A DNA stretch of 39,808 nucleotides from Conoideocrella luteorostrata. Lineage: Eukaryota > Ascomycota > Sordariomycetes > Hypocreales > Clavicipitaceae. Within the stretch, counting starts at the first letter, position 1, and each line of letters begins with the position of its first letter. A program made the position numbers and the translations under genes. The DNA lies in assembly GCA_032433595.1 (NCBI GenBank), contig JASWJB010000363.1:1-39808 (forward strand), in the 5' to 3' direction. Of this stretch, positions 18,278-28,132 are shown one piece after another. Below the pieces are notes generated by a model. It was given only the letters and a program-made list of their open reading frames with translations. It was not told where the DNA came from and did not search any database.

Positions 18278-20056
18278 TATTTATTCCCTGCCTTTATATT
18301 AGTATACACCTAACAGAAAGGCCTAGAGCTTATGGGTGATGCGTATGGAAATTATAAGATTGCACCCAAGAGAACATAGATACTAGGAATTGTAATTAAA
18401 ATAGACACAATAAGTTAGTTCTAGCACATAGGTAGTAACAAGGAGCTTAACTACTTTGTTGACCCAAACCACGCACAACACATGCCGCTTATTGATAGAT
18501 AACGGATGCAGAGTATATTGGCTGGATGCTTTAAATCGGATGTTATGTAATTCGTTTAATTTATTAGATAATAAATAGGGAAATGTGAAATGTTGAAGAT
18601 AATAATGAAATAGTTCAACCCCACCTTAATCAATTATTGCACTAAGTGGTTAGTATTCCACATTGCCATCGCTCAGGGCACTTAAGCTACTTTTACAAAG
18701 AGTCAAACCATAGGAGGAAAATGAATTTTATTCATTTTTTAACTAAACTAATAGGGGATTGCCCCTCTTATATGTACTAACGAAAAGTATAATTAAATAA
18801 TTCTAGGGCCTTATACCCCTGGTCTAATGTGTGTGCAAGATCCGCCACACACTACCACAACACAAATCTGTAACTTACCAACTTTTAATTTTTATTTAAT
18901 CTTATATAAAATCTACAAAACGAAAACAACTAGTTTTTGACACTTAATTTGTATACTAAAGACTAGCACGAGATAATAGTATTGCTTTAAGGAGGCTAGA
19001 TGTGTTTCTTAAAAACTAAAGTACTAGAGCTAAGAAAAGTATGTCTGTCGGAAGCGACATTATGGAAGGGAATTGAAAGAGATAGAATATATTGATGAAT
19101 GTGATCCGTAATAATTCCTTGTGATGCCCTTCTAATTCCTTCTATAATGCTTCCTTTTATGCTTGCTTTCCTTCCTGCCTCTGGCACCTATTCCGAGCAT
19201 TCCGAGCATCGTCAGCTTACTCCTTCAGCCTCACCAAATTCCTACGGATCTAGTCAGCACTAAAGACCTCTCTTATCCGACAATATCTCTATAGTGTCTT
19301 GCATTCTCGACTTAATTGTAAATTATTCCCAATAATACGAAAGAAAGGTGAATTGTAGTCTCGTTCGTACTAGACACAACTAGAGGTTAAAGAAATAGGA
19401 ATTCTATTACAGAGAGTATTAGTTTAGTTTAGCTGTAATAGTGTATGAGAAGAAATTACTATATTCTTAAGTGAAATCGCATACAGTGCACTTCAAAACC
19501 TAGTGATAATTACTTATATAGGGCCCATCTCTATACTTGTTCTAATGAGATAGCTTATTTCGTACTATATGCATCTAGGTAAAAGTGTGACACTAGTGTA
19601 TATGTATCCTGTGGCAGAGCATACTATAATACTCTCGTAACTATTTATACAGGCAATAGATATTAAGTATCAACTTCCTTGCATACGAAGAATACCTATT
19701 CTCTAAACATTTTCTCTATAAAAGTATCATCTACAGTCACTCCTCAAAAATATTAGTGGAGCTTGTAATCATTCCAGAAACTCGTTGATCCTATGATCAA
19801 CTATTTCGATGTCTTACTACACTAACATATGCTACTATTTGTGACCCTAGCGGTGATCTGTTACGTAGACACGTAATATGTAGTTGGGGGCCAAGAGATA
19901 TCGCAGGCCTTTTATTATACGAACGCCCAGACGATCTAAAGCTACGAGCTAAGATATACTATTGACAATTCTTTACAGATTTGCACTGTCAGTCGATGGA
20001 ATACACATTTATTCATTCATGCCCTTCCTCCGATGCCTAGTTTCCTCATAGGAAAC
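18278..20056. other. 1.8-kb AT-rich gene-free region
   Basis: Apart from a possible terminal exon of the reductase near 18328-18380, nothing coding is visible. The longest frame (18996-19187, minus) is 63 codons of low complexity. AT content is high, with scattered TAA/TTA, especially at 18700-19000. I see no clear repeat arms. Confidence 0.5.
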
Positions 20057-22057
20057 CTACCTTGCTTCGAAGCACAACTTGAGATGACCAGGGTTTGGAG
20101 CTAGCTGATCCTTCATGTCTTCTAGAACACAACGTCCGGTATCGCCAGGGGCAAGGCGGAAGTGGTAGTGGTAGATTAACCGGGCCGTCGTAGCTCTAAG
20201 CATATCTGTTGCCATAACGCGGGCAATACAGCTGTGGTGAGCTGCAAATTGTAATTTAGTAATCTTTGTCAATTCAAAACCTTTTATTCAAAGTGGAAAT
20301 TACCTGTTCCCCATGGATTGTATGCTGCTGCATTTCGAACCAGCTCTTTGCGGGTGGTCCATCGCTCGGGTATGAATTCCTTGGCATGCTCAAAGCAATC
20401 CTCTCCTGTTTATTCTCCTTAGATAAATGCATAATGTAGGAGTAAATGCCTACAACTTCTGAGATAAACTTACGCCGTTGAATTGTAAAACGAGGGCCAA
20501 TCAAGGTTGTGTCGGGCGGAATGAAGACGCCACCAATAGTCACACCATTCTTACCACTCTTCCTTGATCCACCAGTTGGCAGGACGGGGTACATTCGGAG
20601 AGCCTCCTGAATGGCAGCATTCAAGTTAGGCATCTTGGCCAGAGCTATGCTGTCCTTTATATCAACATCTTGAAGTTCTTGGTAAATGCCTTTGATATAT
20701 TCGGGCCTCTGTGCAAGCTCCGAAAACAGTCCTAAAAGTACGATGGGAACGGGCTCACTATAAATCATGTCAGTGCATTGAGTCTTCAAAGAAGAAATAT
20801 TGGGACTTATTATGCCCACCTCCCAGCGACAATGGCGTTGAGGCTATCGCCTCGCATTCTGAGAATCCTCTCGTGGGTGGGAACGCTCTCTTTCTGCTCT
20901 AGCAAGTAATGAACTAGATCAGGCTTGTCCTGCTTTTCAGAGCCGGTTTCAAGTCGAGCATTGATCTGTTCGTGAGTCCAAGCAGCCATTTCAAACCAAT
21001 CGCCGATCTGGCACACGCGGGGGGCAGCACGAAAGGCAATTTGAATTAGCCATGGTGCTGGACTGACGGGTCCTAGCAGAGACAGTGCTCTTTGCAGGCG
21101 GATGATCATATAGTGCCACTTTTGGGTGCGGAGCATGCCAAATGATTTGCTAAAGACAAAGTCACTCATAACATCGAATCCAAGCCAGTAGAAGAGGTCT
21201 CGCATCTGAGAGGGCTTCCCTGCGAAAATGTCGTCATCGATTACGTCACCAAGGATGTCCAGATGTTTCAGGATCTTATTAGAATGATAGACAAGGGCTG
21301 CGGTACCAGTTAGCCTACGTGCATGTGAAAGTGAAGGAAGGGACAGATGGAGAGTGAGTATGATTTTAGACCTTGAGGACTGAACCCTACTTTCCAGTCG
21401 CGACGACGGGCATCATGAACAGCACGGTCTCGCGTAGTGAGCAAGGAACTTTCGGGCCACAGGAGATCGTACCACTCTGACTTGATGCACTGCGTTGTAG
21501 GGCCATCCGTGACCTTAAAAAAGTCTGGGTGATATACAGTGAGTTCCGAAGGCCCTGCAAGGCGAAAAGGTTTTAGCAAGCCTTAAACCGTAGACTACAT
21601 GTGTGATGGAGTCCTAACCAGTTCTGACAAAGTCACCATACTTCTTATTGAGATCGTCTAAAAACAGGTGATTTTGAGATTTTCTGCAGTGCCATACATG
21701 CCACAGCTTGGAAGTGCGCATGTGTAGAGGCCCGTTGAAGCCAAATTTTGTCAACTGGTGAAAGAAAATCCTGTAGAAAAGGATGCTTGTGAAAAGTGAT
21801 ACCAGATACGTAGCGCTGGTGAGTAGCGCGGCGGCTACTAGGCTTCCTATGTCCGAGTCATGATACCACATAGAGCCGATAGACAGCATAATGAGCAGAA
21901 CCGTATGAGAAACAAAGAGCTCAGGAGCATATAAGTGCCATTCCCCTTGCATAAAGAGTCCATAATGAAGAATCAATCCCAAAAAAACTCCCACAAGGGA
22001 TGCCCAAGGGTAGTATCCCACAGGGCTAAAAGATAGTGATTCAAGAAAAGTTAGCAT
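20057..22057 (-). CDS. Cytochrome P450 with N-terminal membrane helices, atypical heme loop
   Basis: Heme monooxygenase of the fungal group that includes tryprostatin B 6-hydroxylase-like enzymes. Exons 21619-22057, 21372-21554, 20820-21297, 20474-20757, 20304-20405 and 20057-20241 total 1,671 nt and 556 aa; the introns are 62-74 nt. About three hydrophobic helices fill the first 100 residues. Later motifs are VAGSEPVP at the I-helix (about 363-370), the K-helix ExxR as EALR (418-421), FIPERW, and WGTAHHSCIAR with the heme-ligand Cys at about 500. Relatives usually read FGTGHHACLG here. In this copy the Phe is Trp and both glycines are Ala, one of them at a splice junction. The gene is otherwise complete, so it may be active with altered heme packing, or beginning to decay. 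Confidence 0.88.
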
Positions 22058-22452
22058 TATTTTGCCACATGAAATTCATAAGATGTGAGGAGATGGCTAA
22101 AAAAACCACGAAAGCGTGGAGTCAGGTAGAATTGTCGCAATGGTTAAGGTTCCTTATGTAATCATCAGTGATCTATCTCACCGTCATAAAAGTATGCATA
22201 CCAACAGTTTTTTAAACACCGTTGTAAAATCAAGAACTATAGCTCACCTGAAATTGGAGAAAATACTTTTCCGACCGGGGTTACGCAAAAAGTTGTTGGT
22301 TCATCATAATTAAAAGAACATACCAACCTCAGAGGTTGTGTTGATCATCGTGCGCCAAGTAAAATACTATTACCAAGGCTTTTGAGATATATAAGATATG
22401 CTTACCCGGCCCACTCACATTTTCCCCTTTAACTAGTAGATGTTATTTGATG
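22058..22452. promoter_or_regulatory. Upstream region of the P450
   Basis: This gap lies between the P450 start and the candidate small gene that ends at 22453. No gene is seen. It should contain the P450 promoter, but I find no distinct TATA box or palindromic activator site. Confidence 0.35.
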
Positions 22453-22742
22453 TTACACTGCACCTTCAATTAGTGATGCGACTACAGTGGATGCAACCAG
22501 GCCAAAGAGCCCGCGAAGTCCGGCCGTTAAGAAGCTGGTGTTGCGCTTGACCGTAACGTATTCTTGCAGCGTCTGCGGCTCGATAAGAAAATCCCGCGAT
22601 ACCACATGATATTTCATCCCACTGAAAAGGATCCTGATCCCTGCCAAAACACATGCGTGCCTGTAATAAACAAATCTACGAAGCGTAATGGACAGCAGTT
22701 CAAGTCCTTATTGATAGATTCACTGGGGGTTAGTAAGTTCAT
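22453..22742 (-). CDS. Candidate small membrane protein, unknown
   Basis: This is a doubtful small gene. On the minus strand a TATA element (tataaata, positions 22871-22878) precedes an ATG at 22742 in the good context acaatcATG. An exon MNLLTP can join, by a GT-AG intron of about 84 nt ending tttggcag at 22639, to a frame that runs to a stop at 22453. The second exon contains 'KYHVVSRDFLIEPQTLQEYV' and a C-terminal hydrophobic helix, 'GLFGLVASTVVASLI'. The total would be about 67 aa. I do not recognise it. Reading 195 nt of uninterrupted frame from 22647 without splicing is the alternative, and chance openness is possible. Confidence 0.3.
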
Positions 22743-24142
22743 GATTGTGTTGGATTACACGGGTGTGTGTGTGGACCGGCTGCGTGGATACACGGGCTGT
22801 GAGAGAGAGGTTACGTGGCCTCTGGGCCTAAGGCAGGAATTCAGGACGGAAGTGTCTCAGATTGTAGGGGTATTTATAGGGGGATTTAGACGGGACCGTC
22901 AGACGAGGGATTCTGCATCCATCATCACGGTAACACAGCTCTTCCCATCAATGCAAACCAATTTGAACCTCTCCTATCAATTCCAACAGATTGTGAATAT
23001 CGAATTGTTGGTCAATGTTCTCCAGCAGGGTATAGCTGGCATCTACTTTACATTTATGAATAACAGAAATAACTAAAAATGGGGATTTTTTTTTTAATTC
23101 AATAGATCCGCTAATTTCTTACGTTAGCCCATATATATCTTTCACAAAGGACTCGAAAAGATGGAGGGGTAGAGGGCCATGACAAGATACAATGCTCGCT
23201 TCAGAGCTCAAAGAAGCCCCGCTCGCTGAGGGGTAGTGATATTCTGAGCCGTGACCCACAACGTTGATAGAGCCACATCCCCCTTCCCGCGCGGGCCATA
23301 GCAATCGCAACAGTGCACAAATTGCGCTATTTTCCAATATCTTCAAGGAGATATGCACGATACTACGGGACACTTAACACCAACTAAAGCGCTATTAGGC
23401 GCTATTAGGCGCTGTAATAGCCAGCCTCCTGGCGCATCCACCAGCAACATCTTCAGCATCGTTAGTACTGCGTAGCCCGGAATAACTAATCAAACCGATT
23501 GATTTATACACTTTTTAAATAAAAACACCAGAAATTGCGCTTTTAAGCAAATTAAATAAGGCCAGGGCCCGGGCAGCAGAGCGACAAAATGTGGGTTGCG
23601 AGCCATAACTTTGTGTGTTTTCTACAGAGAGTGCGGGAATCAATCCCCCTACCTAGATATGGCTAGTTGTGTAGAGTACAGCTCCGAACCATGGAGCTCC
23701 TAATAGCAATGCCCCTCGCTGAGATGAATGGCAACGGGAGAATAATGGCGCAATTCGCCAGATTTGGTTCTGCCGTGTGTAATGCAGCTATTTTTATATA
23801 ACGCACTTATTGGACCTTTTGTTATAATAAGATTAACAACTAAATTAATGCCTCCTACATGGCTGTGTTTTATCCATCAAACTCTCAGTCCGCTACGTGT
23901 GCTGCGCCGGCGCACAATTAAAGAGATAGAAATTATTCATCTTTTATGCCTAACCATTTCTTTCTATGCTCCCGTTACTAATTCAGTTTGTAACATTAAC
24001 AAGAAGGCAAGATTGAGACATGTTCAAAAATGACCACTGACCCATATATCTCGTCACAACCACTTTGCCTTTACTTACCTTTCCTGGCCTGTTATTTACA
24101 TAATTTGCGCTATAATGCCAACCTTTTTTAGAAAGACGCTTA
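22743..24142. other. 1.4-kb region without a clear gene
   Basis: The plus-strand frame 22564-23076 spans a promoter-like sequence and has no family features. At 23389-23413 the 10-bp unit gcgctattag is repeated with a following partial copy, and 23404-23420 holds a near-inverted form (gctattaggcgctgtaatag), which resembles a transposon end. The stretch from 23500 to 24000 is mixed and AT-leaning. The last 100 bp form the upstream region of the UbiA-like gene. Confidence 0.4.
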
Positions 24143-25120
24143 ATGAGGAAAACTGTCGCTACGATTCACTCGAAGTATCGTCAAAGGAGATTCCATCTTC
24201 GTGGAACTATTATGTGGTTGCTGAAACAAAATATCCTTCTAATGCAACTTATATGGGAGTTTATCGAGAGTGATTTTATCACGTTCGCAATTCCTAATAC
24301 AGCTTTCGGTATATTTAGTGCTCTGGCAGCACCTGTTTTAGTCGAGACATCTACAAAGTTTACACCATCGGCTAAGATGCTTGTGCAACGCGTGCCCTTC
24401 GTCTTGGGGTACAATGTCGCAAATCTTCTAGTGTTCAATCTTGCGAACCAGCGTGCCACGCAATCTGTAACTGAAGACCGCATCAACAAACCGTGGCGAC
24501 CTATACCTCAAGGCAAAATCAACACAGACCAAACACGACGCATGATGTTGGTGGTAATTCCAGTAACACTGGCAATGAACTACGCTCTTAATGTGTGGCA
24601 TCAAGGCGTATTGATTCATATCCTTTCTTGGTTGTACAACGATTTGCAAGGTGGTGACGAACTTTTTATTCGCGAGATAATCATTGCCGTCGCCTATGGC
24701 TTGTTCAACGGTGGCTCGTTGGCAGTGGCCATTGGGCAGGAAAGCTCCCTAAATTCTCTAGGTTTTACTTGGATTATCATTACTAGCGGTGTTATTTTGA
24801 CCACGATGCAGATCCAGGATCTCAAAGATCAAGAGGGCGATAAGTCCCGGGACCGCAAGACCATTGCAATTGTCTTTGGTGAGCAATTTTCGCGCATGTC
24901 AACTGCTCTTTTTGTCTGCGTCTGGACGCTGCTGTGCTCCTATTTCTGGGCTGTTGGGCCCGTCGCGTTCACCTTCATCGCCTCACCAGGCAGCGTAGTC
25001 ATTCTACGACTGTTTCTCTGCTCTTCACATAACCATGCTAGAACATGGCGCTGGTGGTGCTTCTGGCACGCCTCACTCTACATGCTGCCCACTTTTGTTG
25101 TGTTGGGAAACTTCCAATGA
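24143..25120 (+). CDS. UbiA-like membrane prenyltransferase / UbiA-type terpene cyclase homologue
   Basis: UbiA-fold proteins are multi-helix membrane enzymes acting on prenyl diphosphates; in fungi some are sesquiterpene cyclases, such as the bergamotene synthase of the fumagillin pathway. This uninterrupted frame gives 325 aa. It has 'ESDFITFAIPNTAFGIFSAL' (about 42-61), a first motif region FNLANQ...EDRINKPWRPIP (about 98-122) and the second Asp-rich motif DLKDQEGD (226-233), matching DxxDxxxD. Many hydrophobic helices follow, with LYMLP near the end. The classic first motif NDxxDxxxD is not kept: Asn-Gln and Glu-Asp stand in its place, as in the fungal cyclase-like branch. The N-terminus is uncertain. 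The ATG at 24212 is an alternative, and an ATG at 24115 opens another frame that fits a leader only with a frameshift. It is the best candidate scaffold enzyme of the locus. Confidence 0.8.
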   Translation: MRKTVATIHSKYRQRRFHLRGTIMWLLKQNILLMQLIWEFIESDFITFAIPNTAFGIFSALAAPVLVETSTKFTPSAKMLVQRVPFVLGYNVANLLVFNLANQRATQSVTEDRINKPWRPIPQGKINTDQTRRMMLVVIPVTLAMNYALNVWHQGVLIHILSWLYNDLQGGDELFIREIIIAVAYGLFNGGSLAVAIGQESSLNSLGFTWIIITSGVILTTMQIQDLKDQEGDKSRDRKTIAIVFGEQFSRMSTALFVCVWTLLCSYFWAVGPVAFTFIASPGSVVILRLFLCSSHNHARTWRWWCFWHASLYMLPTFVVLGNFQ

Positions 25121-25908
25121 TCGGGCAGGGGATATGCACATGTTTCTGTATCTTAGTTGATATATTTGGTTGATGAGTGGAATAATTCCAGAAGGATTGT
25201 AAGCAATGTTGCAATCAAAGTCCTGCTGTCATAATTGATCTTATGTATATAAATATGACTTGAGCTCATGAGTGCACGAGGACTTGAAAAATAAAATTTA
25301 TAAAAGCATGAAAGGGTATTCAAAGAATGTGAAGAGAGAACTTCTTGATGAGATAACGGTTTTCGCAACAATAAACAGATTAACCCTAATAAATATAACA
25401 ACTTTTAATGCATAACATATATTTTTAGTATCTCTATACTATTTATGCAGCGTGCATCAGTGCTCGGATAACTCGTTCGACCAAGGCTTTTAGCACTAAG
25501 ATTACAGGGCTTCAGAAGTAATCAAATGCTTCTAGAGCCAACTGAAAATTCTGTACCAGGAAGCGATATTTCATTAAAGTCGGCTACAGCCAAAATCTCC
25601 CTTATTTCAAGTAGTAATATAACTCCCGTTGTCTCTCATCTTGGTGGAAGGATCAAGAACATCATTGTCGCTAAATAGCAATAACAACAACAAATGCTGG
25701 CTTACAATATCAAAAAGTTGGTTAAGGCTACATACATGAATTTCACATATTATGTGATAAATTTTGCTCGTTTTCGACATTTGTTCTACCTTCATGTGCG
25801 AGTTTCATCTAGCCATTGTCCCTCACGTAGGTATACTGTCACCTACGGTTCAAATTACGCATTTTTCGACGTCCTTCTTCTTTTTAATGCAAAAAAAGAC
25901 ATCCCGCA
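25121..25908. other. Convergent intergenic region
   Basis: This separates the 3' ends of the UbiA-like gene (+) and the 7-TM gene (-). It is AT-rich, particularly 25240-25430, and no coding frame has family features. It should contain both polyadenylation regions. Confidence 0.45.
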
Positions 25909-27210
25909 TCAAAGCTGTGCAGGAATTTGTCTAACATCCGTTTGGCGGTCAGCTTTGACCTCGACAGAGAAGGACCGAAGGTTTTCTCCAGAGTTAGGCC
26001 CGGTCGAGGTCTTTCTGGTCATCACTATATCCTTGCGAATATTTACCAGCTCATTAGAAGTAGATGAGGATTGCTGATGAGCCTCAATGTCATCCCTAGT
26101 TAAGTTATGACTTCCGAGCAAGTCAGTGTACTCACCCCTACGCCGACCACCAATGTGTCCTCGCCCAAACGTGATCCGTTGAATTTGTGTTCTGGGAATC
26201 TCTTCCGAGGTTGCATGACCAGTAAGTTTTTTAATGACTGGCTTCACGTAAGTCTTGATGATTGGACCGATTGTTGGGATACATGCGATGATGATACAAA
26301 GCCATAACTCAAGCGTCGTGGTCAGGGCAAGAACGGGTAGATCTTGTACAAAATCTGCCTTCGGATTACTTCCGGTAGAGACCAAGCGTTGAATTCGCCA
26401 AATCATAATTGCGATGGTACTGAGAAACAATTAATTACAATGCTCAAAACACTCAAATAAAGTCACTGAATAAGTAGCGAGTTAAAGGGCATCCATAATA
26501 TACGTACATGAAACCAAGGCTGAAGGCAGTGATAACGACGACCTTATTTCGCGTCCGCATTTTCAAACTCCATAAGAATGGCATTGGAAGAGCGATAATA
26601 AGAACGTCTAACGCGAGATTTGTGCTGACAGAGCCCAGCTGACCGATGTTAAGATCACGACAGTGGCCGTCCGGGCGTGGATTCCATAGTTGCGAAAGGT
26701 CGGGTGAGCAAGTTGTGACGAATACGGCCATGAATGTAATGCAGTAAGCCAGTGTCAATCCCATGAGAATGTAGGAGAGCCTTTTCACCATTGGCCACGA
26801 CATGATTCGAATGTAGAGAAACAGGACTGACAGTTTGAAAGTCGTAGTCGCGACAGTCCAAGTAACGTAGGTAGCCGGAATTAGCTGTAACTGGACGCTC
26901 AACTGTTCAGGAGCTAGATCGCTCGATCGCATGCCCATACCATTGAATATGCCCCAGATCATGACACTCTCGAGAGCCAAGGTAGTGATCTAAACGGCTG
27001 TCAAAAACAGGTCAAGCAGTGATTCATGAGCAATCGATCTATGTGGAGTCTTTCACTGACCATGGACAAAACAATGAGGTAGTCATCGGCGGATATCTTG
27101 CGCCGGACAAGGCGCGCCGCCCAGAACCGCAAGCCCACGAAGAAGATGTCGAGAGGAGTGAAGACGATGGCCCATATGAAGAGGTTGACGGCATTCTGCG
27201 CAGGCGCCAT
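25909..27210 (-). CDS. Rhodopsin-domain (Pth11/SAT4-like) seven-helix membrane protein
   Basis: Plasma-membrane proteins of this fungal-specific family resemble G-protein-coupled receptors; a few act in surface sensing and most have no known ligand. Exons 27061-27210, 26508-26989 and 25909-26419, with introns of 71 and 88 nt, total 1,143 nt and 380 aa. Family marks are 'LRFWAARLVRRKISADDYLI' in the first cytosolic loop, 'ATTTFKLSVLFLYIRI', CSPDLSQLWNP with a following HCRD, 'NLALDVLIIALPMPFLW' and a tail helix 'TLELWLCIIIACIPTIGPII'. About seven hydrophobic helices are followed by a polar C-terminal tail of about 100 residues rich in Ser/Thr/Arg. Such genes are common in or near metabolite clusters; a direct role here is unproven. 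Confidence 0.88.
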
Positions 27211-28132
27211 AATAGCTTGAGGTTATCTCACCCGTTAAAAAAAGATGTTAAACCTATGTAGTCAATGTATTAACTAAGAATAAAACGATAATGATATGGA
27301 AAAACTAACTTTGGGAGAACGGGAGTCCGGATTTGCCGGCCACGAAGCAATGCTTCAGCATAAGTTCTTGGGAACCATAAGTCTTTAGTGGAAACCAGAA
27401 AGCTTGGCATAGACATATTTTGACGGTAGAGTAGCCCAATACCCCCTAAAGATATTTTGTCGGATTTCGGGGTGATGCAAAGAAGCCGGCGGACCATGAA
27501 TACAATGCGCTACTTTTTTACACGTACGCGTTATTAATGGCCTTTTGCACAAAAAGAGACACGGGAGCGGGTTGGGTCCGACGCAGCCGTCCGATGTTGT
27601 AGTCTGACTGCATTTAAAGTGGTTTACATAGTAATTTAATAAATTTTGGATGCAGGCTGACAGGTGGAGACAGGGAAAATTCACCTTCCGTCACTTCGCA
27701 TGTGTCACAAGGCTATATAAGATGCATTATTCTCGCTATCAGTGTGGAGCTTCAACTTCTGCTGAATTTTGTAACAATATGTCAACCAACATGTACAAAT
27801 GTCTGCCAGCACTTCATTTTAGGCACACGCCTCAACAGGGATTCATCCTGCCGAAGTGGATGTGACCTTGCACAGAAGCGGCACACACACCGTTAACTAA
27901 CAAGCCAAAAAAAGAAATTGCCACCAGCACACGGCCGCCGAGATGTCTGGTTCCATAAGCCTAATTGTAATAAGATGGCTATGCTCGCAAGGAACGCACT
28001 AACCCTTACGCTATCATTCAAGATCCATTCTCTCGGCCCGCCTGGTCAACCTGCAGCCTCAGTCTACCATTGCACAGAACGCCGCAAACCTTTATTGATC
28101 GCCTGTTTGCCTAACCGGCAAGCTTCTGCATT
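27211..28132. promoter_or_regulatory. Divergent intergenic region, 7-TM gene / FAD oxidase
   Basis: These 922 bp lie between two genes transcribed away from each other. A TATA-like tatataa occurs at about 27713, roughly 420 bp before the oxidase start, so its use by that gene would imply a long leader. Several short frames are open on both strands, but none has recognisable features. Confidence 0.4.

Noticed and set aside
22564..23076. 170-codon plus-strand frame
   Set aside because: It runs antisense through the TATA-like promoter and candidate small gene, and shows no family features.
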